Source: Malurus cyaneus samueli
Lineage: Eukaryota; Chordata; Aves; Passeriformes; Maluridae
Assembly: GCA_009741485.1 (NCBI GenBank)
Contig: CM019216.1
Coordinates: 47,884,789 to 47,948,788 of the forward strand
Reading direction: 5' to 3'
Length of the DNA: 64,000 nt
In this document: positions 1 through 16,457 of the stretch, in pieces
How the letters are laid out: every line of letters starts with the position of its first letter
How positions within the stretch are numbered: the first letter of the stretch is position 1
Made by a program: the position numbers and the translations under genes
Notes under the pieces: model-generated
The model's input: the letters and a program-made list of their open reading frames with translations, nothing else
Told to the model about the DNA's origin: nothing
Database searches by the model: none

Positions 1-3000
1 TAAGCATTAGTAAACAGGTTTCACAGCAACTCCAGTATGGATCATTAAGAAATGAGAACTTTGCAGAGAAGTCATGATAAATTGCAGCACTGTGTCTCTG
101 ATTTTTGGCTCTTGAAACAGTGAACTGTGAGCCAGTTTTAATCATTAACACATTTGTGTGTGCGAAAGGGAAAATACTGGGCAACAAGAAATTAAACAAA
201 ACAAGTGAATGCTTGTGTGGGTGATGGAAACAGCAAGGGTTCTGTTATGAAGGTAGTAACTGTCGTCATAGATGCAGAGAGATCAAGTTGTGGAGCTAGT
301 TAAAATGTCCATGAAAAGTCAACCAATATGTTACCATATTGCTAAAAGTGAAATGAAAAAGGATAAAAGTGTTGGAAAAGAAAAAAAAAAAACCCAACAT
401 GGTGGACTTCCCAGTCTACAGCTTTCACGGGTAAATATAGCATATTGCATCCTCTGATTCATGAAGATAGCTATTTTGCTTACAGTATACTCTAGGAACA
501 GAACGTATAGCTCAAGAACTGAACAAATGTTGTAGTTGCAAATAACTGCAAATATTTCTCTGCTGTTCAAAAATTCTTTCAAATCAATAACCTTTGCTGT
601 CTTTAGAAAAGGCTGGAAAAATTTCTGGCAGGAACCATAAGATGATCCTGAGGTTGTTATTTGTTGCTTGCTTTTTTTTTTTTTTTCTTTAAATTTATGA
701 AGTCTCTTCGAAAATATGGCAACATTTATTTCTGATTCTTGTGCTTGAAAATTAGTTCAATAAAGCCATCAAAGCTTCTCACATACTTCATCGAGAAGAA
801 ACAGATGTTTTAAGATAAAACTATAGGCTAGGCTTTTGGGGACGGTGGTTGTTGGTTTTTGGTAAGGAAAATACAAAAAAAAAAAAAAAAAAAAAGAAGT
901 CATTGTTTTGGAAATTAAAAAAAAAAAAAAAAAAAGGAAATAAGTAGTTACTCAACCAGAGAAAACACTGAAGACTGCTTACCTGATCTTTCTTAGGATA
1001 GCAACACAAAGGGGGAAATCTCATACTTCTGGAAAATCTCTAAATATGCCAGAAGCAACTGACAAGAACAAAACTTTTCCTGGAGTACAGCAAAACTACA
1101 AACAAGATAAAAAAATATTTCAACAGTATGTCTGACAACAGAATCAAAAAATTAAAGACTGAAGTTCAGTTGTAAAGTTAGTGTAGGAAAAAAATTGTGT
1201 TAAGCTGATATTTAAATTTTAATATCTGCAGAGGTGATAGTTGGAGTACTTGCTGTTTGTATTTGAGCAGTTTGCATCAAATTCAAAAAGAAGCTAAACC
1301 ACAACTGAACTAAAACAAAAATATCCGTATAAATAAGAATGGACTAGGAGCTTTGTATCTATAATTTTTTTTTTTAAGCATTTTTTTTCCAAAAAATTAA
1401 CTGAAAAGGAGGACAGCATCATAATGAAGTGACATTTGTACTTAGGATTTAACAGCAGTATCTAAATATAGTTAGATATATTTTCTTAGAGTATGGATAT
1501 TATTGCTATTCCCAAATCAAGACTGATTTTCATAAAAATTTTCTTTAATAAAAGTTGGTCAGTGGAAATGCCACAACCCTTGTGATAAATGTTTCAAAAT
1601 ATGGCTATGTGGGTAATATAATAATATGTGGCTTGGTGTCTTCCAGTTATGAAATTAAATGAAGATTTGTCTTCTGCTTAGAATGAATACAAAATGAGTT
1701 ATTTAGCCATAATTCTATATTTTACCTACCCAGTTTAACATCCATTTATGATTACTTTCTAACATGCAGAAAACAAAGAAAACAAACTAATCTTATAAAA
1801 ATATTGAACTTGCTGGACAATATGTTGTCTCTTTCCATTTCCATTTCTTTATTGCTATGTTTAATCCACAAGATTGGGTGTCAGAAACATATGGAAAAGA
1901 GTGTGCCACACCAAACAGATATTCTCACTTGATCTGTCATATCAGTGATTTATACATGCTGGCTACATGTCGTTTTGAGGATGAATTCTTAATGCTGCAG
2001 TTCATGCCAGAATCAAAAATTTAGGTGGCTAATATGTTTCTTTAAAACAAAGATTCAGAACTTTCCTCTGTTTAAGCAGATGGTCCCATATCTTTCTTTC
2101 ATAAATAAAAATGTTACAGTGGAGGCTTTTTAATTCCTAATTTCTGCAGGTTTATATATACAGCAGTCTTTTATTTTCCACAACAAAATAATGTGTTAAG
2201 ACAGAAATCCCTGCTGAATCAAAACTGTTGTGCAGACCAGTACTCTCTTCACTGAAAGTTAGGGGATCACATCTACAATCTGCACTTGACACCTTCTCTA
2301 AGACTTGCCATCTATGAGTTTGAAAGTTCTGCAAGTATATCCCATGGGATAACAAGAAAAATAGCAACTTCCTTGCTTCCTAATACATGTCCAGCAGGCA
2401 AAAGCTTCATCAAACTTTAAGCAGCACTGAGGAAAATAAGGAATGTGAGTTAGAATTTGAGGCTACACAGCAGCCTCCTACACTGCTTCATCTGCATTCT
2501 GCAGCATTTTGCTCAAGAAAGGAATGTCATGGAAATGTCAGCACCACAGTAGGTTCTCACTTATACTGGGAGTAGACAAGGTTGCCACAGAATTAATTCA
2601 GCCAAAGACACTGCAAGTGTGCACTAACTATCCTTTTCTCCCCATCCATGCATCTCCAGGCAAATGTGGTTGGGTGAGACAAGAAAGTGTTTAGTAATGG
2701 GAAACGACAGAGATTTCTAAGTATTTTCCTCTTTCTAGGTCTGCATCTGCTAAAAAACCCAGTTAACACAATGAGCATTTACATAAGTCCCCAGATGAAT
2801 CCATATTTATACTGCTCAGCCAAGACTTTCTGATTCCTTTGGACCAATTCTGTCTGGTAGGGGAGAATTTTCCAATTTTATAACTAGATATATGTGACAT
2901 GTCTATGGTTGTTCTAGATTTCCATCTTTTCATTTTAATGCCAAACTGCTTTGCAGTTGATTCCACTGCATTTCTGTTGGAAGGGTGGTCCTCCAGCTGA

Positions 3001-3137
3001 GATTGCAAAGCTAACTTTTGTTTTCTTTCTTGCCATTTCATTACTGTTCTGGGACAGAATCCAACTGCCATGGAATTTTTCTTAATTCTCCAGGTCTAAT
3101 TTCGTGCTGATCACTACTGACCTGATAATGGTACTCT

Positions 3138-3140
<3 letters not shown>

Positions 3141-3169
<29 letters not shown>
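3141..3169. repeat. Poly-T tract (29 T)
   Basis: An uninterrupted run of 29 T. No retroposon body is recognisable beside it. CR1, the main avian LINE, does not leave poly-A tails, so this is best read as simple repeat expansion. Confidence 0.9.
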
Positions 3170-5234
3170 CCTTATTCTTTTTGCCTCTTGGCATTTTAGA
3201 GTTTTATGTTTATCTTTCTGGTTTTTGCTCCCAAGTGCTTATGTGAGACACAGATCCCGTCTTCATTTTAGACTTATCTTTTTCTTCTGACAGTAAAATT
3301 ACACTTTTTATGCTTGTATTCTTTAAAGATGTGACTGTACTCTTCAATAACCTCTTGTGGCTTATATATTTGAACATATCATATTTACTTAACTTTTCAC
3401 TTACTTCTTTCTGTTTTGAGACTTTACATCTCTTTGCAGTATTAATACTCCCATCTCCCTTACCCTCTTTGCTTTGGAAATTCTCCTGTTTGTTCTCTGT
3501 ATTACTAATACTATGGGATACATTTAAAGTAGAAATTAGGGCAAAGGAGCATTTAACAGTGTGGAAAGATGAATAGAAAAGACCAGCAAGATTTGGGCAA
3601 GTTATTGAAATTTCTCGTGGAAAAAGATCATCAGATCTTTTCTATGGGACTGTTTCCTTTGAAGTATCATCGAAGAATGGGGACATATCTGCTGAATATT
3701 ACTGAAGTCCTAGCAGTGCATTTGCTCAAAAAGTGTAGTTCTAAACCAGGATGGGGGGAAAGAAATGACTCGATCTATTTAATGATTTTCAGAGTCATAG
3801 TCAGGTTTGGCTATAAGTGTATATGCGTAAATTTGTCCAGCATTTTCTATCACAGCACCTTGATATTTAAGCACTTTTATTAACAGGCTACATTTAAACC
3901 CTTCAAACTTTTGCCTAAATCAATTAATTATTTTACAGGTAAAGGGACTCAGCCTTTCTAATCATTCTTTTTTTGCAAAGTCAATGTGACATTTGACATA
4001 GAAAGAAAGAGAGAAGAAATGCCACAGGGCATCATTTCAGTCTGTCATTTGTCCCCTTTGCAACTTGATCTAGCTTTGTTGGAATGGGCAGTGATTTCAA
4101 ATTGGACGATGGCAGCAAATCTGGGCAAGAGAATGCAGCCATCCACCCCATAACCGAGCCACAGTGCTGAGGGAGAGGGCTCTGCTCCTGCTGAACACAG
4201 GGATGAGCCCTGGGGACTTCTCAGAGCCCCACTCAGCCATGGCTCAGGCTGCTGGCACCTCAGTGGAAAGGAGGTCAAAGGAGAGACAGACACTTTTGTG
4301 GAAAAGAAGAACAAAGAAGACTTTCTTTGCACCAGTGGTGAGGGGGAGAGGAAGGAAGTCATCATGATGTGTGGGAAAAGAGGGGAGGGCAGAGCACAGA
4401 AGTCTCTAGTCCATATAATTGTGGGTGGTGGGGTGCTGCCTTCTTGTCATTTTGTTGCCTTGATTGGCACAGCTTTATTTTGAGAGGCTGAGACCTCTAG
4501 TGTCTCCACATGTTGATCAACATCTCCGTGTAACAGTGATTTTGGGATTCTTTTTGTTTTCAATGTGTCCTTTAAACAATGTAGAAATATTTTTACCTCT
4601 GTATTAATGGAAGACTTACCTGGGAGCTAAAGGAGCATTATCCTGCTGCTGGCTTCAGCTCATGTGGAAGACACTGCTGCTCACACGTTATTAACTGTGG
4701 CTACGACTGCATAACACCCGCTCTCCACAGTACAAGAGAAGCTGAGAAAATGATTACACACACACCTTTTCATGCCTTGGAATGGGAGTCTATTAAAGCT
4801 GCAAATGGGTCATCTGAGAACGAGAAAGTTCCAGAATGGAGGCTGCCTCTGTGGCCTTTATTTAAACACTTGCATTTTTGAATTATTGTCTTTAATTGTG
4901 TGATCAAAGTGAGCATCTCCTTATTAGTGCACAACATGGTTTTCTGGTGCTGGTAATGAATGAAGTAGTTGTGTTCAGCACTCCAGACTCATTTGCAGCA
5001 GAAATTTCTTGTTTCTAACATGAGACTAATAACTATTATCTGCCCAGCCAGTGCTTTAGGAAAGTAATCCATGCTTAAGATGCACTCAGAAGCTATAGTA
5101 AGTCAGCTAGCCTAAGAAAATCCGACAGGTGAATTTGAATGATATTCACTAAATAAAGCACATATGTGGACTGGGTGACAAAGGTAAAAAGGTTGAACAG
5201 CAAACTCCAGTGAACGCTCTTGCTGCTGATACAC

Positions 5235-5258
5235 AAAAAAAAAAAAAAAAAAAAAAAA
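5235..5258. repeat. Poly-A tract (24 A)
   Basis: Pure A run with no flanking retrotransposon body or obvious target-site duplication. Confidence 0.9.
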
Positions 5259-8058
5259 GGATGTTGATGTAAATTATCATGAAAAACTTTTCATTCTTTT
5301 TTAAATTTTTCCAGTACTTTACTTAAACTTGTGTTTGGATGTGTGGAAACATTGGGAAACATCTTTCTATTCCTTTTTTTTTTTCTTTTTTTTTTTCTTT
5401 TTGTCTTTGAATGGAATACACTTTGGTGCTTATTCAGAAATACACTTTTGAAATATCCAGGCAATCAGGCGAGCACTATATTCTAATTTAATTCAAGCAT
5501 GAAATATAAGCCTGAACTTTAGCTTGCATAGATACATGATTTTTCAATGGTCACTAAATTATCTTGTTGATTTTGAGGCAGTAGCAATTAAAAAAATGAC
5601 ATTATTTTCCTACTGGGTGTTTCAGCACTTATTTCTCAATTCCCAGAGGACTATGCACTCATTCTGGCACTCTGAAATGAAATTGGAAAGCAGGAAAAAC
5701 TTGTTAAATTTTCATTATACCTTCCAGAATTTGGAATAATTCGGTCTGGTATCTTAAAAAAACCAATGCTTTTCCAAGCACATTTATCAGTTTGTCATGC
5801 TGTTGTCTCCTGTCATAAAACTGTCATCACAGTCTCTCTGATGTGGCAGTGCTGGGTGCACTGGCAAAGCCTCTTGGCTCGGCGGTGCTGAGATTTTGCA
5901 TGGCAAGTTGGGTTGCTCCAGTGAAAATCACGTGGCTCTTCTGCCACAATGTGGAAGCCACTGTGCCTTTCATTGCTCATGTCATCGAATGCCATCTTGA
6001 TATCTGGATATACTCCCACCCTGTTTGAAGTATCAGCTGTTTATTCCCTCACTGTTGACCTTTCTTACCTTCTTATAGTTTGTTGAGCTATCATCCTTTC
6101 AACAACCTGCTATTTTTATTTTTTTCTGAAAAGTGCTTGGAAAGGATCTGTGTAACACTGAGTGTTTATCAAAATAATGTGTGTGCTTTTCCATCTGAGC
6201 TGTGCATAGGTCATAATGCCAAGAAAGATTTGTAAAAATCAAAAGAAATAGGGTTGGGAAAAAAAACCCTGAAAATCATTTTACCACATCTTCCTTTAAA
6301 AGCAAAATGAAATTCTGTCACCTGATGTTTCAAAGCAGCTTTTGGACCCGTAGTGGCATCATTGGTTTTCTTGACTCTATTTGCTATATCTCTTAATGTT
6401 CTTGCATCAGAAATTATGCTGTAATTGATTGTGTTTATGATACATGATAAGTTCATATCCATCTTGCACACTGAAAGTCAGTTTAATTCCCTCATCGTGT
6501 ATTTCCCAAGAATTTTTTATAGGCTTGTTTAATTTAAATCTTAAATAATCTTTTTAGATTCCAATTTGCTGAGTTGGGATTGCTATAAAAAGAATATGAG
6601 ATCTAGCCTTAGCTTGAAATAATATCTACTTGGGGAAATGGTCCTGAAAACAAAACAAACAAAGGATGTTTAAATTTCTGTCAGAATTATGTGCCATCTC
6701 CTTAGGACAAATTAGGGTTATTTATATTATCTGAGCTACGTGTTTTCATGTAATAATTTGTTTGCTTTCCTCTCAATGTAATCCAACTCCTGCATTTGCA
6801 AAGCTTTCCTGGTTTCAAATTTTGTAAAATGGGGTGAGTATGTATTTTTGCCTTTTCCATTGAATTAGTGGCATATGGTGCACAATATTTAAACTGTACT
6901 CTTAACCCACCCTAGTCTCATTTTATCTCATAGAAGCTTTGTTCATCAGTGCTTTCTTTCCGTTTCACTCCCAGAACCATATCTTTCTTTGTAAAAGAGA
7001 TGCAAAAATGGTTGTGGCAAGACTCATCTTCAGTGAGTGAAAAAATAAAAAATGCACAAAGACACAGCCTATTAGTATCTCAGCTCTAGCATTTCTTCCT
7101 ACAAAAGGAATGGCACTTTTGTGGCTATACAGGCTACCCATGTAAAACCTTTTTTTGGCACTCCTGTGTACTGAAACAGTCCAACTAGCTGATAAGCAGG
7201 CACCGTGCCACTGAAGCAGATGGGCATGGCTGTAAAGAGCCAAAAGACAATGTATGTGCATCAAGTGTGGATGTTGGTGGCAGCCTTCCCAGTCAGTGAT
7301 GTCTTAACGATTAAATGTCTCGAGTTTTTTGCATCTGTAGTTACAGGGATGCCAGCCTTACTGCTGAATGTGTTTGAAGTTTTCTCCTGGTTTGTTCATA
7401 AATTAAAAGGATTTTTTTTTTTTTTTTTTTTATGAATTCTTGACCTAGAAGATACTTGGTACAAGAAGGTTAGCAGTCAAGGAAAGGAGCAATAAGTTTT
7501 CCCAGTCCTAAACAGGTTCATGTTCTCTCCCAAAACGAATCAGACAAAAGTTCCAGAGTGAAAGCATTTTTCAAGGTATTTGAGATATGCAGCGGAGAGA
7601 AGCAACAGGTGCTTTTGGAGAGCAAAAATCAAATGCAATTAGAGATATACAATTACCGTATTTTACAAAAAAAAAAAAAAAAAAAAAAAGGATTTGGAGG
7701 GTACGCATGAAAAGAAAGAATCTTGAAGCATTGAATAAAAAACATTATGGTATGCTTAGATTGTATTACATTTAGGGAAATAAAATTTGACCAGTCTATG
7801 TATATTAAGAGGGCTGGACCACACCCTTTCATCTCTAGTTTATTCTCAGAATTGCAAAAACCTAAGGCTTGCAATATTTTTAGTTAATATTTTTGATGCA
7901 ATTTGAAAGTGAAGAAAAAGGCACTTTCCCTAGCATTCCCCATAAGAGAAGGATTTTCTTTGTTTCTTGAGTAGTAGTGAGCAAACTTGCTCAGTCAGGT
8001 ATAAATCTCCTTGAGCAAACAAAGTGTAATCTGTTTTGGTGATTTGAGAAAAATCAGA

Positions 8059-8060
<2 letters not shown>

Positions 8061-8101
<41 letters not shown>

Positions 8102-8102
8102 A
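8061..8102. repeat. (TTGA)n microsatellite
   Basis: About ten uninterrupted copies of TTGA. The array accounts for the repeated INQS residues in the minus-strand frame across it, so that frame is not a gene. Confidence 0.95.
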
Positions 8103-10840
<2,738 letters not shown>

Positions 10841-10940
10841 CAACAACAACAACAAAAAAATACCAAAACCCAAAACAAAACGAAAAAAAGGCAAACAAAA
10901 CCAAGAACAAAAAAGCCCAATCCAAAACAAGACAAGAAGA
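10841..10940. repeat. CAA repeat and A-rich low-complexity tract
   Basis: Directly abuts the GAAA array. It starts with about four CAA units and continues as A-runs broken by single C or CC. Similar A-rich, C-interrupted tracts recur at 12832, 17562 and 50614. Confidence 0.85.
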
Positions 10941-13900
10941 AAAGATCTGAGTTGACAGGGGAAAATTTCTTGCTCCCCATTTTTAAGAATGGCAGAAGTA
11001 TTGTCTCTTTGAAGAAAATGCTTTTTTAAAGTAACTCCTCAGTTCCAGAATAGTTTTATTTGGGAATATAGCCGATTTGTAACTCCCTGTTATAACATGG
11101 TAGTTTGGTCAAACACTGCTACAGTGCCACAATATAAGTTAAGTATTTCTGTGTTCTTACTTCTGCATTTTGACCATTCATCCTCATAGCATCATATGTA
11201 AAGAAATTTTGTTGTTAATATTTTTAAGAATAGAGTGACCGCACTTATAAAATGTTATATATCTTCCTTGTGAAAGCTGTATGAATGGTCCTGAGTTCCT
11301 CATGGCTCCTTGGAAAGTAGTTTTGTCATTAGTGTTGTGGATAATATCTTCAGTGGTATAGTTGGATACTGATTTAGAAGCTGAAGTACAAATGAAAGTG
11401 ATTCAGTACCAACAAACACTTAATCTTCTACACTAAAACATAAAGAGTTGTGAAACCAAGAAACAGGAAATGAACAACTGAATGATTCAAGCTTAAACAT
11501 TAAGAACCATCAGTAAGCGTAGGATACAAGAGACAGTAGTTCTCCGATGATGTCTGTTCAGCAGTCCATCAGTGATATTTTGCCCTGCTGATGTTTAAAT
11601 GACTTTGTTTAAATTACTTTCTTTCTGTTTAAGTGGGAGGAAAAAAAAGGAGTGTATATCTGCATAGTGCGGTGTTACTGTCTTATATCTTATGTCACCA
11701 GTAAAAGATATTTAATGGGCTCTGTCATGCTGGGAATTTTGCCTTTGAGAAGTTTAGCTTTCCAAACAGCAAGAGTGATCTGTGTCAGACACTGGGAAAT
11801 GGACTGAGCTCTCAAAGTGCCTTTCCTCTCAATTGACTGTAATGGGAATCCAGATGCTGCTCAGAGGAGGACATCTGCATTGCAGACAACTAAATATGGG
11901 CAGATGGATACTGCTCTGACACTAATGTGCTCTGTAGAAATTCAGCTTATTTTATGCAAAAGGAGTTGAAGCCACATCTTCAGGGGGAAAAGTATTTCTC
12001 TGCTGTGCTTCCTGTTCCCAGCATAATGCTGGCACAAAGAAAAGGGAACAAAACAGAAGCAGAAAAGAGAAAGAGACCCAGTGAGTCCAACTCAAGCTAG
12101 AACTTCCTGGCTATGAGTAGATTGAGGGCACATCATATCAATGTACTGGGCTTTGGGCTATGCTTTTATCCATTTATGACCTGACCAGGATGTGCCTCAG
12201 CTTTTCTTCTGTCTTTTTTTTATGCTTATGAATCTTTCTCAGGCAAATCAAGGGGAAAGTAGAGTTAATAAACCCTTATAAAAAATCAGGGACTATAACT
12301 GAGTTCAAGAAGCTGGAAAATTTCCATGTAGCCATTGGGCATATGGAAGCCTCTGGAAAGAAATTTTAAGCAGCATTTGCTCTATATCTGCAAGCACTGA
12401 TGCTTAAGAAGAAAAGACCATTCCAACAGCAATTTTCTGTTTGGTAGAGACCAGTTCTGATGCACATGACAGTTCACATCTTTCAGCCAATCTTGGCAGA
12501 GGACACTAATTATTAAAGTGTAATGAGAAGCAGATAAAATATCAGACAGAATTTTTTTTTTCGTTTTTTTCTTATCTGAGGGAAAAAAGGGAAAGAGAAA
12601 ATATATATATAAATTTGTGACTGATGAAAGACTAAAGAGCCAAGGAATCACAATGCCAGTGGGTTAAAAAATGTTCTGATAAATGCAAGCAGAAAACTAG
12701 ACTGTCGTTGCAATTTGAGACAGAAAACTCTGGCAACTCAAAATGGATGCTACAAAATCGATTCATATTTGCTTAGAAACAGATGCTCACAAGGATGGAC
12801 TGGACAGTGCTCTGATCCTATAAGCCATAATAAAAAAAAAACAAAAAAAAAAAAAAAAAAAAAAAAAACAAAAAAAACCCCAAAAAACAAAACAAAAAAA
12901 AAAAACCCAGCAAGAAATATCTAAGTCTTAATTATAGGAAGAATTCAGCCAAGCAAAACTAGTGCAAACTGCAGTGATAATCACCAAGCAATGAAAAACT
13001 GCCAGAGGATTATGTCATTCTGCAAGAGCTTCCCAGTACATTCAGAAAAGTCAATGAGCATTTATTGAAGTTGAACTGGTTGCACAAAGTCCTCTGCTGC
13101 CAGGAATATTATTTATTGTCAAGACTACTGGTTTTGGCCTTGAGCTCCCTTCCAGTGGGGCCTGTAGAAAACTGCTGGGCAGGGAAGACTTTCACCTGAA
13201 TCATTAAAAGCAGAATAGAATTGCTCTTCATGTTTGGTTGCTGATAGCAGCAGTTCTGCCTAACATATCTGGTCCTCATGCATTCAATCACAGAGTGAGA
13301 ATTTGACTTCAGATTCCTCTTTGGAGTCCAGCTTGGTTTCTGTTCCTGCTCTGCTCTGGAAGCTTCCCACTGATCTGTGTCTCCTGATGGGTTCTAGAAC
13401 TGGGCTCTCCACCATATTGTGCTGCCCACATCCTCCTCAGCTCTCCAGGAAAAGCCTCAGGAGATGGGAATAGGAAGGAAACAACAACATGAGCAGAGCA
13501 GATGAAATTAGAGATGGTGCCAACCAAGCAGCTGCATGAAGTCACACTGTAGACTGATGGCCTTCCTGCTTCAGATGGACATCTCACAGGGGAATCTGTG
13601 AGGCACAGAGAGGCAGAGATGCTATATTGATGTCAAGTGTTCAGAATTTCACTTGTTATCATATTTGATGGGGAACAGATAGGTTTGCAAATTGTATTTC
13701 TAAGTAATATATCTTCATAGACTGAGAAATTTAGGTGGAAAATAACTTTAGAAACAAAGAATTATATTGTGGACAGTTCTTATTTTATTACTGGAAAGAG
13801 TTGTCTTTTCAGATATGCTGAGCTCAAAGTAATCTTTGAACAACTCAAGTATTGTTTTCCAGAGAGCGTAAATTCTCATATATTTAATTATTATGGTAAA

Positions 13901-15922
13901 TGTAGTAATTATAATTTCAGAAATTCCTTTAGTCTCTTTTTCCTGAATGTAGCACAATAATATCTTGGGGGATAATATTTTCAAATTTGGAAGAATCTGA
14001 AACTAAAATTGTGTACATTTGTGAAAATAAAATAAATAACAAATCGTTAATCACAACAACAATTCAATTGCTTTGAGTGGCACAGTGTAGGTCTGGGCCC
14101 TTGTATCCCTCAGAAAAATGTGTTTGTAACTAACTCACATATCAGAAAAGAATTTGGGAGCAAGAGAAATGCCATGTAAAGTTCTGTGGAAAAAATAATG
14201 CTTCAATTTAAAATACTCGTAGCTATCAGAGTTCCTCAGTATTTATACTTGAAAGGTATGTGACATATTTCTCCTCCAGGCAAAATGTGACAAAAGTATT
14301 AGATGTGAACTCTGGTGACCATGTTTATATCAAAGGCAGTAGTGGCCCACCTCAACCTTTGGTTCTTGTGCCCTTGTGATAATTTTTCCATTTGGCTTAG
14401 GAATTGAGTTAAGTGACTTAATTTCTCTGATCTTCAAGGTCCCGGGAGTAAAGTGGACATAATGTGTCTTAACTTTGACAGAAGTGTGAAATGTATAGGT
14501 TCTTGGTACTATTAAAAGTATTTCATATCTCAGTTTTCCATTCCCCAAGAAAAAAGACATCCTATATTCATTTGTGATGATTCATAGTGAATTTAACTAC
14601 CCATCAATAAATCACAAAATGCCTAATTCTTCTCAAAATTCTTTGCAGAGGGTTACAAACTCATGTTTACCTCAAGAATGGTGAGCATGTAAGAGCTGTA
14701 TTTATATAATTTCTTTTACAAATGTAGGTAACTTTTACTGATTGGCTAAAAAGTTTCCATGCAGTAAGAATTCAATTCTTCAGTCTTAACCTTCTAGTTA
14801 TACCTCTTCCCAGTGTGGATCTCCATAAAAATAATAATCTGTGTTGTCATTGCTGTGCCTCTTGTCAGTATCTCCTGCTTGGTCAAGTGTGTATTCATCA
14901 AAGTTCTTGTCCTGCTGGTGTGTGACAGCTGCAGCATTGTGCTGGCTTCTCTCAGATAATACAGCTATCTTGAACTCCCACGTATGAGAAAAAAATACAG
15001 CTGTAGCCCTTTGAAGAACCCTTATAAAATGTGTTTCTAATTAGACACATATAACAGAGAGTGTCAGAGGGATTTGTTCACTGTCACAGACCTTCGGAGC
15101 TGAATTTCTTCAGCGATTTGCTGATGCACATAGAAAACAAGAGGCATTTATGATTGCACGTGATGCAGAGATAAGAGATGTGCTAGACCTGAAGCATCTG
15201 AAATGAGAAGCAGAAATATCCTAGTATTTCAAGATAACTAAACTCAGTGTTTATCCACAGAATTTAGACAATATGCGCTGCATATAACATTTCAAAAGGA
15301 ACACACTTTTAAAAGACATTTTAGCCTTATTTGTAGTCCAATAACAAGAGATACTTGTTAAAATAAAGTATGTAAATGGCAGATAAATTGTTCAGTTTTT
15401 TGGTGATAAACTTGACAGTGAAAAAGAAAAGTTTTCCTTGTCCATGTAACAAGGCTCTCTGCTGGCACAAGCAGCTCCAAAGTTCCTTGGAATTTTCTGT
15501 TGAATGTTTTGTGCATGATGAGCTTTTTAATCAACTGGTGCTTACATGTGATGGGACAAGTTGTGCTATGAACAGCTGACCTAATGATACCAAGTTTCCA
15601 GTGTCTGTCTGCTGCAATTTTTCCCCTTCTTATTGACTGATAAACAATGATCATGTAAGTCTTTCTCTGTATAAGGACTTAATAGTGTCTTTTTCCATTT
15701 GTATGCCTATTTTCCTGAAATTTTTGTGGACAAAATATCTTTAAATCTTCTTGTATTCTTTTGACCAGTTTGCTTAAAATTGTTCTGGAGCACAAAAGAT
15801 TTTTCGGGGGAACAGAAATTGCAAATGGATGCTGCTTTGGTACCTTTTCTTCGAGAAACCAGTCTAAATGCAGTATTTAGAATTTCTTTAGAAAGAAATT
15901 TGGTTATCTTCATGTGTCAGGA
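10941..15922 (+). other. NKAIN2 intron: no gene recognised
   Basis: Intronic sequence without a recognisable gene. The segment at about 13300-13620 is richer in GC, and open on the minus strand for 92 codons, but the translation matches nothing I know. The only clear repeat is the A-rich tract at 12832-12905. Confidence 0.5.
12832..12905. repeat. A-rich tract with C interruptions
   Basis: Seventy-four bases, nearly all A, with isolated C or CC. It explains the lysine-rich + strand frame here. Confidence 0.92.
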
Positions 15923-15999
15923 TTTTATTAACTGCAGAATATAATAACTTTTATTAACTACAGAATATAATAACTTTTATTAATGACAAAATATATAAC
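15923..15999. repeat. 26-bp minisatellite, three units
   Basis: Units at 15923-15948, 15949-15974 and 15975-15999 each begin TTTTATTAA. The first two differ at one base (CTGCAG versus CTACAG). The third has several changes and is one base shorter. This is a local tandem duplication with the third copy diverged. Confidence 0.9.
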
Positions 16000-16209
16000 A
16001 TTACACTATTACAACAATTGGCAAACTGCAACAAGTAAAAATGCTGCAAATTTGTTTGAAAATGCCAATTTAAAGTTATTGAATCTAAATTAATGTTTTC
16101 TTCTCTTGATTTGGAGTTGTAAAGCTCCATGTTACATGTGGGGCCGGTGTACTGTAATAAAGCTGCAGGAAAATACAATGCTCCATATGTTTAGTCTCAA
16201 AGTTTTATT

Positions 16210-16228
16210 AAAAAAAAAAAAAAAAAAA
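16210..16228. repeat. Poly-A tract (19 A)
   Basis: Pure A run about 50 bases before a CR1 3' fragment. CR1 has no poly-A tail and lies in the other polarity here, so the two are probably unrelated. Confidence 0.85.
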
Positions 16229-16274
16229 GAGTTTACGAGTATTCAGCTGAACTAAGTTCCTATTTTCCTAAGTT

Positions 16275-16457
16275 TTATTAGCAGCTTGCACTCAAAGCAT
16301 GGACAGGGATTAGCAAAGCCATCCCTGGAGATATTTAGACCTCAGCTGGAAAAATCTCTGCAAAACTTGATCCATGCTGGTTGTGCTTTGAGCAGAGATT
16401 GGACCAGGTGACCTCCAGAGAGTCCTCCTGACCTAAATAAATCTGTCATCTGTGACC
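16275..16457 (+). mobile_element. Old CR1 LINE 3'-end fragment
   Basis: Carries the CR1 3' signature: a core like GATTGGACCAGGTGACCTCC followed by AGAGAGTCCTCCTGACC. It is preceded by the CR1 region reading AAGCCATCCCTGGAGATATT. The copy is 5'-truncated to under 200 bases, as is usual, and its tail repeats are degraded. The divergence suggests an old insertion. Confidence 0.8.

Larger units (their letters stand above)
1..8060 (+). other. NKAIN2 intron, upstream part: no gene recognised
   Basis: AT-rich intronic sequence. Open frames of 60-106 codons occur on both strands, but none has a recognisable domain or splice context. It holds homopolymer runs: T15 at 672-686, A21 at 875-895, A19 at 917-935, T29 at 3141-3169, A24 at 5235-5258, T-rich at 5374-5402, T20 at 7412-7431 and A23 at 7667-7689. 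Two short stretches are richer in GC than their surroundings (about 4130-4340 and 5840-6020). I could not match either to a known family. Confidence 0.6.

Noticed and set aside
15923..15999. Short direct repeats that could suggest a CRISPR-like array
   Set aside because: The units are head-to-tail without unique spacers, in a vertebrate intron. It is a minisatellite.
16210..16457. Poly-A at 16210 as part of the adjacent CR1
   Set aside because: CR1 elements end in short octamer-like repeats rather than poly-A, and the A run lies on the 5' side of this fragment.
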